A stretch of 64,000 nucleotides of DNA from assembly GCA_028286245.1 (NCBI GenBank), contig JAQBRY010000001.1:163022-227021 (forward strand), read 5' to 3'. Under the pieces are notes generated by a model, which searched no databases, was not told where the DNA came from, and saw only the letters and a list, made by a program, of their open reading frames with translations. Positions 52,401 to 60,100 of this stretch are shown piece after piece (the first letter of the stretch is position 1; every line of letters begins with the position of its first letter). A program made the translations under genes and the position numbers. This DNA is from Candidatus Saccharimonadota bacterium. GTDB taxonomy: Bacteria > Patescibacteriota > Saccharimonadia > Saccharimonadales > UBA4665.

Positions 52401-54330
52401 TGGTGCAATAATTGCTAGCGTTTACCACACTACAGCCGCCAGATACATACAAATAACCACCCCAAATTGTCGTAAAGTTGCCACCAAAAGTTTGTCTGCC
52501 GGTAGTAATCGAGTTTGTAGCCACCCACGCACCAAGCCCAGTGCTGGTTATTTTTGCATAGTAAACATTTGCGGTAGGAGTCGTGGAGCCCGTATTCCCT
52601 CCTACCACGTAAATATAGCCGTTATAAACATTACTGCTAGCTCCCAATGTTGTTGCTGGCAGCGCAGACGTACCCGAACTAGACCAGGATCCTAACGTGC
52701 CATCCGGATTAACCACTGCGACTTCGACAGTAGTAACGCCTACGAGCGCCCCGGCACCACCGATTTGGCCGCCCATTAAATATATATTATTTTCGTAGGC
52801 AACTGCCGTTGCGTAACGCCGCGGCGTACTAAGCTCTCCTAATGTATTCCAGGTTATTGGCTCGCCGTTAGCCGCCAGTTTGATAGAAAATACCGTCTTA
52901 CACACGCCGCTTGTACCAGAGTTAATGGAACCACTTGCTGCCGTACAGGTAGCGTTTTGCCCACCGATTGCAAAAAGATATCCGTTATAGGCAATCAGCG
53001 AAAGAGCCGACCGAGCCGCCGGGAGGTTATAGGCAGCGTTGGTTTTCCAAGCCCCCACTGTTTCGTTGGCTGTATCGAGCTGTGCCCAATAAACTGTAGC
53101 GACATTAGCAGAGCCGGTATTACCGCCCACAACATACACATAGCCGCCAGCCATGACGACACTTTGACCCCACAGCGCCGTTGGTAGTACCGTCATACCA
53201 GTGGTAACCCAGGCGGGAATACGCGCACCGGTCACTGAGCCCTTGAGGATCTGGTTGTTGGTAACGTCAAAGTCGACGTTGGTTTCGTTGTTGCCACGCA
53301 TCAGTTTTTGGGCGCTTTTTACGTAGACACTCGGGTCGATTGTTAATGGATAATTGGCACTGGCCAGGTTGGTTGTTTCGACGGTGAGTTCGCTGCCTTT
53401 TAGCACAAATTTGGAGGTTACTTTTGTGCCGGTTTTGCCGGTTTCTTTAATAACCGGAGCTGGGACCGTAAATAGTAGGGTGTCTTTGACGGCCTTTTTT
53501 CTGGCCAGGTCCAGCAGTTTGGCGTCTTTATCGCTGCCAGTGCTGATTTGGCCGTTAAGCGGTAGGCTTGAGCCATAAATACCAAGGCTGCCATCTTTTA
53601 ATAGCTGGGCGCGTAAGCTGTCGCCCAGGTCTAGATCGTAGCTGAACTTCATTGAGTTGTCGGTTTTGTGGCTGAGGATAATGTCTTCTTTTACCTGACC
53701 AGCCTGAAAGCTGTAGATTAGCCAGCCGCTGCCGTTTGCTAGCGGATATTCCAAACGGTTTTGCTCCTGCTTGGCGGCCCGGACGGCAAATGTAGGCTTG
53801 AGACCAAAGTCGACATTACTAACCGGGTCGCTAACGTCGATCCCCTTAGCGCCATCCGCGTGAGCGACAGCCGTAATGAGCGCACCGCCCTGGCCCACGT
53901 CCGCCGTACCGGTGGGTATGTAGTTTTGGTTAAAATTGTAGGTGGCATTTTTGGCGTCGTAGACGAGCTTGGAGGCCATGGTTTGACTGGTTTTTTGTAG
54001 CAACGAGTCGGCACCTTCGAGTGCATACGATTTAGCTGTTAAATTGGGTTGGATAATGGGGATAACTTCGGTGACGAGCAGTACTATGATGGTGACGGCC
54101 AGTGCCACGCGCACGTGGAAAGATTTGGGAAATATCGCGTACTGCCGCACGCGCTTTGGCAACCGCGACTTGGCGGCCCTGAACGGGTGGAAGTTCCTAA
54201 CCCATCCCGGCACGGTGAACTTTATGGTTATACTACCCCGTTGGCCGGAAGGCCGGACCGGCGATGGGCCATCATGAATAGGTCGCTGCGGGCGACCGGC
54301 AGAAAATTTGGGCGGGCGTATGTCATCCAT
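49486..54330 (-). CDS. Giant membrane-anchored kelch-repeat surface protein
   Basis: 1614 residues. A basic Pro-rich cytoplasmic part (1-70) and one membrane helix (about 72-92) precede an extracellular domain of about 250 residues without clear homology. From about residue 390 to 1450 at least 18 kelch-type motifs occur (for example YVYVVGGNTG, YLFAIGGQNA, NIYLMGGQIG, YLYVLAGHDG, NLYILGGFDG, FMYIFGGRSA). That is enough for about three six-bladed propellers in tandem. Many repeats have a Gly-Gly-Cys and a nearby second Cys, suggesting intra-blade disulphides. The C-terminal about 130 residues form a separate beta-rich domain. Likely an adhesin or envelope scaffold; no Shine-Dalgarno next to the start. 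Confidence 0.85.
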   Translation of the reverse strand: MDDIRPPKFSAGRPQRPIHDGPSPVRPSGQRGSITIKFTVPGWVRNFHPFRAAKSRLPKRVRQYAIFPKSFHVRVALAVTIIVLLVTEVIPIIQPNLTAKSYALEGADSLLQKTSQTMASKLVYDAKNATYNFNQNYIPTGTADVGQGGALITAVAHADGAKGIDVSDPVSNVDFGLKPTFAVRAAKQEQNRLEYPLANGSGWLIYSFQAGQVKEDIILSHKTDNSMKFSYDLDLGDSLRAQLLKDGSLGIYGSSLPLNGQISTGSDKDAKLLDLARKKAVKDTLLFTVPAPVIKETGKTGTKVTSKFVLKGSELTVETTNLASANYPLTIDPSVYVKSAQKLMRGNNETNVDFDVTNNQILKGSVTGARIPAWVTTGMTVLPTALWGQSVVMAGGYVYVVGGNTGSANVATVYWAQLDTANETVGAWKTNAAYNLPAARSALSLIAYNGYLFAIGGQNATCTAASGSINSGTSGVCKTVFSIKLAANGEPITWNTLGELSTPRRYATAVAYENNIYLMGGQIGGAGALVGVTTVEVAVVNPDGTLGSWSSSGTSALPATTLGASSNVYNGYIYVVGGNTGSTTPTANVYYAKITSTGLGAWVATNSITTGRQTFGGNFTTIWGGYLYVSGGCSVVNASNYCTTPLSDTQLASINADGSLTTFDTLPGVTQSRFSAGFATWRDTLYTIGGCTAMNTSTGACTTTVTSTSYGVINGDGDVSPITTGGVLPPAGTGATAGQGGRLAAGVVINNGFIYNIGGCYRNDCSDASGTQARSTSYAAIDANGNITNPATCVGTVAGVWCVDTTNTLNGTTGLAAFGTTVFNNRIYAYGGSTGTNGFNTTALFYVALNANGSLAASWTSAAQTVTGLSTTARGYTFMFAQSRTTAPATIAGNMYFMGGCTGASGVGCSAYRSDVYKCDVAPNGAVSNCTLTGQAQIDGDPNTAGTQGLGIFAGVFYGNYIYLAGGANGTGDANAQVDTVYYAKLDASGNIVNPTSLSGASGVVFGLASNRLPIPRRRTFAFGLNGYLYVLAGHDGRSTTLAANKTLNDIVYAKIDLETGDIGAFTTSATTITKRWDLRAAAANGTVYALGGCNTGDPPATCGVPGGTGAAGVDGILGTDESFSVYNNSSGAPVSYVSPSTSPSTNQFTTDRLGASAVSDSGNLYLAGGCTSTTDCTTYTNTTQYATIDASGVTTWAAGPALPATRGFGCMVAQGDYLYYLGGRDASASAYSTVYYSQLVGGVPQAWATATRGIGQTSAAAAVARHNAGCAVVNNRIYLSGGSDAAGTPVYYNTVYASPSLPSGGNITGDWTSTTAFSQARNGQVMISYAGNLYILGGFDGTNYLLDVQYAKVNNDATGTLSAWTASASLPQPVRQGAGFGSNGFMYIFGGRSAANTCTTNTYVAPINGNTPISSGNDPTGLGNWSQTAVNFTTARYGLAAALVNGKAYLMGGACGATLTYSAANRVSYTTLQNQPQIAKFSYVVDTDSDVFPSKTLFNGIDNGIGASWQLSYRSSTDATAVWGLTTNYGDLTLGTPQAYIPIDAAGTNTNFSRYHFIELTIDVSQAFGYPEDISRGPTITDLTFQFSADPSKRLRNGKTFTGGEQQPLDTPF

Positions 54331-54418
54331 ATCTGTTTATTTGGCGTTTTACTCTTTCCTCGAACTGCCTTTATTTTACCATAACCGTTTATGAGTGGCG
54401 AGTACCGTGGCTAGATGC

Positions 54419-54424
54419 TATTAT
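54419..54424 (+). promoter_or_regulatory. -10 element of parB-parA (predicted leaderless)
   Basis: TATTAT, TTCTGT (6 nt), ATG at 54431, in the 100-bp gap to the divergent kelch gene. It excludes the in-frame start at 54395. Confidence 0.58.
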
Positions 54425-54430
54425 TTCTGT

Positions 54431-55309
54431 ATGAGTCAAACACCAAAACGGGGTCTCGGGAGAGGCTTCGACAGCCTGCTACCCCAGTCGTATGACACGT
54501 CGCTGCTGTTAACCGACGACGATGAGCGCATTCAAAAACTGGATATTGCCAGTGTAGCGCCGCACGCCGACCAGCCGCGCCGCCATTTTGACGAAAAAGC
54601 CTTGAACGAGCTGGCTGAATCAATTCGCGAACACGGCGTGCTGCTGCCGCTGGTGGTACGTACGGTGGCCGGGGGTGGCTATCAAATTGTGGCCGGTGAA
54701 CGCCGCTGGCGAGCAGCTAAAATTGCCGGACTCAAAAAGGTGCCGGCCGTGGTGCGCAGCCTGGAAGAACTCCAGCAGTTGGAGGTTGCCCTGGTAGAAA
54801 ACGTCCAGCGCGTAGACCTAAGCCCTCTTGAGCAAGCTACCAGTCTGCAACGACTGCATGAGCAGTTTTCGGTGCCCTACGACGCCATTGCCAAGCGGCT
54901 CGGCAAGGCGCCCTCAACCGTAACAAACATTGTACGTTTACTGGGGTTGCCCGACGACGCGCGTGAGGCCTTGGCCGAACGCAAAATTAGCGAGGGCCAC
55001 GCCCGAGCGATCTTGGCCCTCAAGGACAAACCGGATCATCAAGTAAAACTGTTGCACGCCATCTTAACCAATGGTTGGAGCGTCCGCCAAGCTGAGCGCT
55101 ACGTTACCAGCCTAAAGCAAGGTGCCAAAGACGACGCCGACGCCCGCGAGCGCGTCCAGACCGAAACTCCCGCCACCAAAGCCCTCGGCAAACGGCTGGC
55201 AACACCGGTGACCATTCGGCGCACCGCCAAGGGCGGCAAACTGGAAATCGGCTTTACTACCGACCAAGAGCTGGCCCGCATTATTGCCATCCTCGAAAGA
55301 ACGACATGA
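54431..55309 (+). CDS. parB: Chromosome partitioning protein ParB
   Basis: 292 residues. The start MSQTPKRGLGRGFDSLLP is the usual Soj-interacting N terminus. The CTPase domain holds QPRRHFDEKALNELAESI and the G-E-R-R-W-R-A motif (IVAGERRWRAAKIAG). The HTH domain holds ALVENVQRVDLSPLEQA and RLGKAPSTVTNIVRLL; a C-terminal dimerisation domain ends the protein. Binds parS sites and spreads; no consensus parS is visible in the window. The gene ends in TGA overlapping parA (ATGA). Note the order parB-parA, reversed relative to the usual parA-parB. Confidence 0.97.
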   Translation: MSQTPKRGLGRGFDSLLPQSYDTSLLLTDDDERIQKLDIASVAPHADQPRRHFDEKALNELAESIREHGVLLPLVVRTVAGGGYQIVAGERRWRAAKIAGLKKVPAVVRSLEELQQLEVALVENVQRVDLSPLEQATSLQRLHEQFSVPYDAIAKRLGKAPSTVTNIVRLLGLPDDAREALAERKISEGHARAILALKDKPDHQVKLLHAILTNGWSVRQAERYVTSLKQGAKDDADARERVQTETPATKALGKRLATPVTIRRTAKGGKLEIGFTTDQELARIIAILERTT

Positions 55310-56058
55310 CACAAAAAATTATTGCAGTCGTAAACCAAAAAGGCGGCGTCGGTAAAACTACCACTACAATTAGTGTTGCAGCGCAGCTAGCCAGCGACGC
55401 CACGGTGCTACTGTTTGACCTCGATCCTCAGGGTAATGCTACCAGCGGACTGGGCGTGCAAAAAGAGCTACCGGTCACTGCCTATGAGGTACTGTGCAAC
55501 GGCGCTCCCCTGGCAGACGCCGTCCAACCCACCAATGTGGAGGGATTGTTCGTAGTGCCCAGCAATGCTAATCTGGCCGGGGCCGAAGTACAGCTTGTAT
55601 CGCAGCAGCGACGCGAATTTGCTCTGCAAGTGGCCCTCCAGCAGGCTGATTATGACTATATTTTAATTGACTGCCCGCCATCCCTCGGACTACTGACCGT
55701 TAATGCCCTAACAGCGGCCAACAGCGTATTAATACCGGTACAAGCCGAATATTACGCCCTCGAAGGCTTAAGCCAACTGCTCAATACCATTCAAGCCGTT
55801 AAACAAGCCACCAATCCCAATATTGATCTGTTAGGGATTGCGCTCACCATGTACGACAAGCGAACCAGCCTCAGCGAACAGGTCCGCGACGAAGTCAAAA
55901 AGTACTTTGGCGAAAAGCTATTTAAAACGGCAATTCCCCGTAACATACGCCTTGCCGAAGCCCCAAGCTACGGTCGCACAATATTCGAGCACGACAAATG
56001 GAGCAAAGGCGCCCGCGCCTACAAAGCCCTCAGCAAAGAGATTAAAGACCGCCTGTAG
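55306..56058 (+). CDS. parA: Chromosome partitioning ATPase ParA (Soj)
   Basis: 250 residues. Deviant Walker A motif with the signature lysine in NQKGGVGKTTTTIS at the N terminus. Walker A' is LLFDLDPQGNATSGLG and Walker B is YILIDCPPSLGLLTVNAL. The C-terminal AEAPSYGRTIFEHD is conserved in chromosomal Soj proteins. Uses ATP-dependent nucleoid binding to move ParB-bound origins. Translationally coupled to parB by a 4-nt overlap and followed by a terminator 24 nt after its stop. Confidence 0.98.
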   Translation: MTQKIIAVVNQKGGVGKTTTTISVAAQLASDATVLLFDLDPQGNATSGLGVQKELPVTAYEVLCNGAPLADAVQPTNVEGLFVVPSNANLAGAEVQLVSQQRREFALQVALQQADYDYILIDCPPSLGLLTVNALTAANSVLIPVQAEYYALEGLSQLLNTIQAVKQATNPNIDLLGIALTMYDKRTSLSEQVRDEVKKYFGEKLFKTAIPRNIRLAEAPSYGRTIFEHDKWSKGARAYKALSKEIKDRL

Positions 56059-56082
56059 CGCCTGATTACGGCGTGCCTAGGT

Positions 56083-56114
56083 AGTATTATACAGCTAGCC
56101 GTATAATACTTTTA
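56083..56114 (+). terminator. Terminator of parB-parA
   Basis: AGTATTATAC - AGCTAGCC - GTATAATACT followed by TTTTA: a perfect 10-bp stem and short T-run. The stem is AT-rich, so strength is moderate. Confidence 0.72.
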
Positions 56115-56174
56115 CCACACAATCTAACCGGTGGCTTTTAGCTACAGGGTGGTTTTAGTGGCCAATTTTACGAA

Positions 56175-56221
56175 TACTCATATATGTGTAACTACCCCTG
56201 TTTGTTACACATATATGAGTA
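56175..56221. repeat. Perfect 18-bp inverted repeat
   Basis: TACTCATATATGTGTAAC (56175-56192) is exactly inverted at 56204-56221 around an 11-nt loop. There is no T-run beyond it. The perfect, AT-rich arms beside parAB suggest a protein-binding or recombination site; no match to parS, dif or an IS end is recognised. Confidence 0.8.
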
Positions 56222-56239
56222 CTGGCAGTTGCCGTATTG

Positions 56240-56332
56240 TACGACCTGCCCCTCATGCCGCCCTTCTGGCAGGCGGCGGAGTGATGCGGCTGGCATTTCT
56301 AGGATGACCTGGCGCTATTTACAGGGGTCGTA
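56240..56332. other. Possible structured RNA
   Basis: TACGACC (56240-56246) pairs with GGTCGTA (56326-56332), enclosing a GCCGCC/GGCGGC hairpin (56257-56262 with 56272-56277) and a further short GATG...CATT pairing. The closed 93-nt unit is locally GC-rich inside an AT-rich region and has no ORF. It could be a non-coding RNA on either strand; no known RNA family is recognised. Confidence 0.35.
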
Positions 56333-56368
56333 GCTATTTCTTTGGCAGTAGAGCTATTGCTTTGGCAG
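56332..56368. repeat. Short tandem repeat, 20-bp period
   Basis: AGCTATTTCTTTGGCAG (56332-56348) and AGCTATTGCTTTGGCAG (56352-56368) differ at one base. A two-copy direct repeat spaced by two helical turns, a spacing often seen for protein-binding sites. Confidence 0.6.
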
Positions 56369-56380
56369 ACGCGTTTTGGG

Positions 56381-56415
56381 CAAAACAAAACCTCCTGGTT
56401 TGGACCCGGGAGGTT
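56381..56415 (-). terminator. Minus-strand terminator for the 40-codon gene
   Basis: On the minus strand AACCTCC pairs with GGAGGTT with an inner GG/CC extension, followed by TTTTGTTTTG. About 97 nt after the stop of the small gene at 56513; the intervening 3' region has a GCAGC/GCTGC hairpin. Confidence 0.7.
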
Positions 56416-56512
56416 CTGCTATCTGTGGTGGGGCAGCTCTCAAACTATTTTAAACTATGGGGCGCAGCAGAGGCTGCTTGGACGGAGTACGGGGACTGTT
56501 AGCTGGTGCGGA

Positions 56513-56635
56513 TCAAGCGAACTTAAAGGCTGGATCGCTCAAAATCATTTTTCTGAGTGTTTCTTGCTGTTTTCTGTCACGCATTGATAATTGTTTTAAT
56601 AATCGGTCGTCTTGTTGCTTTTTGTCTTTTTTCAT
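56513..56635 (-). CDS. Small charged protein, 40 residues
   Basis: Short ORF beginning MKKDKKQQDDRLLKQLSMRD and ending SDPAFKFA. Highly charged and predicted to be one long amphipathic helix. A strong ribosome binding site GAGGA lies 8 nt before the ATG, a promoter-like pair is found upstream and a T-rich terminator downstream, so it has all parts of an independent gene. No known family recognised. Its position next to parAB and a DnaA box could point to a DNA- or replication-related role, which is speculative. Confidence 0.68.
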   Translation of the reverse strand: MKKDKKQQDDRLLKQLSMRDRKQQETLRKMILSDPAFKFA

Positions 56636-56795
56636 TTTGCTTTCCTCGTTGTGTTCGCGTATCTATTTTTGTGAGTTTTTGATTTTTTTGGGTGAGTGAT
56701 GCGGGAGCTTTATTCTGGGGGCTTGAGTCGGTATGACATCGGTGAGACCTTTTGTATTATGTTTGTGATTTTTGTTTTAGCTGAATCTACTTGTT

Positions 56796-56825
56796 ATTCT
56801 ACACTCTCTAACAGTGGTCTGTAAA
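56796..56825 (-). promoter_or_regulatory. Candidate promoter for the 40-codon gene
   Basis: Minus strand: TTTACA (56825-56820), 18 nt, TAGAAT (56801-56796). It would give a T-poor, A-rich leader of about 150 nt. Confidence 0.35.
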
Positions 56826-56853
56826 GTACTTTTTGGGGTTTTGAACAGTTTTT

Positions 56854-56862
56854 TTATCCACA
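56854..56862 (+). promoter_or_regulatory. Consensus DnaA box
   Basis: TTATCCACA, an exact match to the high-affinity DnaA box, embedded in a T-rich stretch (56590-56860) about 800 bp from parA. Only one exact box is seen, so an origin is not established. Confidence 0.5.
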
Positions 56863-56891
56863 GGGTGATCGTGAGCACAAAAGTGCACAAC

Positions 56892-56929
56892 CAACTAAAA
56901 ACGCAGCCCGTGAGCTGCGTTTTTAGTTG
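56892..56929. terminator. Bidirectional terminator
   Basis: CAACTAAAAACGCAG - CCCGTGAG - CTGCGTTTTTAGTTG, a perfect 15-bp stem with A/T tracts in the outer arms. About 210 nt downstream of the giant minus-strand gene's stop. Confidence 0.78.
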
Positions 56930-56985
56930 AGACTTTTTGTTTGAGACTTGAGACTGTGTTGAGACTTTTTGTGAGACTTGAGACT
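56929..56985. repeat. GAGACT repeat cluster
   Basis: Six copies of GAGACT begin at 56929, 56943, 56950, 56961, 56973 and 56980. They are organised as two imperfect 31-32 bp units, each with TTTTTGT spacers (gttgagactttttgt). Adjacent to the terminator hairpin. Iteron-like or slippage-derived. Confidence 0.75.
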
Positions 56986-57072
56986 ATTTGTGGCGGATGT
57001 TTGTTTTGTTTGTTACTGCTTGCGGGCCGGCGGCGGATTGATCAGTTCCCTGCCAGCTGCTGGTAGCAACGT

Positions 57073-57104
57073 CCGAACCGGGCTTATGGTGGAGCACGGT
57101 TCGG
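57073..57104. repeat. Inverted repeat after the giant gene
   Basis: CCGAACCG (57073-57080) and CGGTTCGG (57097-57104), a perfect 8-bp GC-rich stem with a 16-nt loop, 33 nt downstream of the stop of the giant protein gene. No T-run; may stabilise the 3' end. Confidence 0.55.
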
Positions 57105-57136
57105 AGTGTGGAGTGGAGATGTCTTCATAGTGTTTC

Positions 57137-60100
57137 CTATTGTCCCTTTGCAACAAAGCTTAAGTTACTGACGTAGGCCGTGGAACCGCTTTGGGCGGTG
57201 ACGTCGATCTTGAACATGACGATGGTGTTGGCGGCCAGCGTACAACCGGATGGGGTAATGCTGACGGATTGCCAGGTATTGGCGGTGGTGGTGACTTGTT
57301 GGTTGGTGGCACAGGCAACGCCGCTGGCGTCGTACATGCTGTAACGGACACCGTTCTGCAGACCGCTACCGGTGCCGCTACTGGCAACACTGGTGCTGCG
57401 GGCGCTCAGGGTGATTGGATTGGTACCGGAAATACTCTTGTAGGTGGCTGGCAGCTGGTAACGAACGTAAATACTGTAGCTCTGTGCTGAAGCCTGTGGT
57501 GAAGTCCAGCTGTAGTAGTTGTACTCATCACCGCTAGTACCACAGGTGGTTGAGCCGGTGGTTTTGTTGATGGCCAGCGCGTAGGAACAGATGTCCGAGG
57601 TGAGCGTACCAATGTTGTTACTGCCAAACAGCAGACCGTTCAGGACGGCGCCGGCGTATTCTGGGACTAGGTTAACGCTGACGTCTGGTGAGGCACCACA
57701 GTAACCCCAACCAGAGGCTTCGTAACACTGCATCTTGCCAAGGCTGGTGTCGTAGTACATTGAACCAAACAGCGCCGAGTTGATGGTGGTGCTGGTGTTT
57801 GGCTGCTCGGCCGCGCTGTCAACCTGAAGAAGGGTGAGGCCCTGGCCATTGCTGCCACCGACCTTGATAGCAGTGGTGTTCTGGACTGAGCCATCATTCT
57901 GGGCAACGATGCTCAAGTTATCGATGAAGAGGTTGCGCGTAGCACCGCTACCAGTAACCTGGCCAATGACCAGGTAGGCGGTTGCGTTACCGGCATTGCC
58001 ACTGGTGGTAAGCGTACAGGTGATCTTCTTAAAGGTGGTGGCAAAGGTTAGCTGACCGCTCACAGAACAGTTATTATCCTGGATGGCAGAGGTGCGCCAG
58101 TAGTTGATAGCTACGTCAGAAATCGTGGTGCTGGCCTTAGCGGTAAAGGTAATGTTGTAGGTGGTGTTGGCTGCCAGAGCGGTACCGAGGTTATTCTTGG
58201 CACCGGCGCCACCAGCGGTCGGCAGCACTGTCTTAACACCAGCGGTGCCACTGACAAATTCGCCAGCTGTGGTGGTCCTAGTAACGGTGGCTGAGCTACC
58301 GGTCCAGTCTGTAGTAAAGGCAGTTTCTGCGCCGGAGTTAACGGCCAGGTTAGTGCCAGTAGTAGCATCAACGTTAAAGATGTTGGCACCAACGGTGTTC
58401 TGGATGAGCTCTGAGCCAACTGCCATAAAGGCGCCGGTAGAGCCAATCGAGGCAACGACCGTGTTGTCGGACTTGCGAGCCTGGAAGAGGTCGGCAGTTT
58501 GCGTACCGTTACCCTTAACGATTGCGCCGATGACATCACCGATATTAGTGACGCTAAGCGTGTTGGTGGTAATACCGGTAGTGCTGCCGATGCTTAACGT
58601 GTTAGAGGCAAAGAAGTTGCTGGTGGCGCTGTTGTAACCGGCAAGTGGTGAACCGGTTGAGGCCTGTAGTTCAAAGATGTTGGCTGACTGGCTGGCGACA
58701 CCCTGGATTACCAGACCGCGGTTGCCGGTGCCGGCAGTACCGATCACTGCCTGAGCGGTGGTGGTGTTGGTGGTGTTGGTGACGGTGTTAACGGCCAGGC
58801 GGTTGGCGGGGCCAGTGTTGTTAATACCGAGGTTACCGGCAATGCTGGAGTTGCCGGTGCCGTTAACAGTGATGGTGCCTTCGGTGATGCCGTTACCGAG
58901 TACGTGGAGATCGGCCGCGCCAGTAGTACCGTTAGCTGAAACTCTAAGTACGCCGGCGCTTTCGCGGGAGATAAAGACGTCTTGAACGGCGCTGCCGCCA
59001 CCGATACCGTACTTACCGTCAGAGTAGAATTGACCGCGAGCAGTAGTGTCACCCTGAACCTTAAATTCGAGCGCCTTACCATCGCTAGTACCGGTGCTGG
59101 CCTGGAGGCCGTTTATAGAAACCAGCGAGGTGGCCATAGTAGTAGTGGTGTAGGTGTTGGTAACAGATAGTGCTTGGTTGTTGCTGCTGTTTGTGACCGT
59201 GAGACCAGTACCGCTTGCAGCGCTGATAGCCTGGGCGCCGTTGCTGTCGATGGTGTAGACGCTGGTGTTACCCTTTTGGAAGTTTAAGAAGTCAGCTGCC
59301 GAACCAAGACCGGAACCAGGCTTGTTAAGACCCAGGTAGGTACCGCCGTTGGTGACGCTGTTACCGCCAGAAATGGTATTAGCACCAAGCTGGAAGAGTG
59401 ACAGCGAAGTCGAGGCAGCCGGTGCACCTAGAATGCTGACATTACCGGTGGTATCGACAGTAAGGCGGTTGGTGTTGGCGGTGCGCAGTGACAGGCTGTT
59501 AGTGTCGTTTGTGCCGATAACAGCCGCCTGGCCAAAGCTGTTGCCGCCATTGCGGAAGAAACCGGTAGCAGAAGTCGCATCAACGCTTAGGGCGCCGCTG
59601 GCAAGCGATAGGCCGGAACCGGTCAGGTCGGTAAAGATATCACCGTTTACGGTAAAGTTCTGGCCAGTGGCAACTGTTAGGCCACCGTTGAAGGAACCGA
59701 GGGCGCTGACTGATAGAGTACCCACTACAGCACTGCCAGCTGTGTTAACGGTAATAGATGAGCTTGAACCGTTTTGCAGCGTAACAGTGGTGGTTGCGCT
59801 TGTGGCATTACCAATCAGGACGGCTGCGCCGGTACTGCCGTTAATACTCAGCGACTGGCCGGCGGCGCTGGCAATGCTGGTTGCACTGCCGCCGCCAAAT
59901 TGCAGGTTGTTGTTGGCAAAGGTGTTGCCGTTGTAGGTGCCGCTGTTAAGGATGTTACCGGTACCGGAGATACTAAAGCCGGCGTTGTTGGTAATGAGCG
60001 TAGTAAAGCCGGTGCCAAAGCTAATGCCGTTAAAGGTGTTATTGGTGGCAGCCGTAACGTTACCCATAAAGATACCGTTGTTCACGTTGGTACCGGTACC

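Noticed and set aside
56240..56332. tRNA or SRP RNA in the parA downstream region
   Set aside because: The 7-bp closing stem looks acceptor-like, but there is no T-loop GTTC motif and no anticodon arm. The SRP GGAAG loop is also missing.
56059..57136. Chromosome replication origin
   Set aside because: Just one exact DnaA box plus a T-rich tract; no dnaA or dnaN nearby and no visible cluster of boxes. Kept as a finding, not called as an origin feature.
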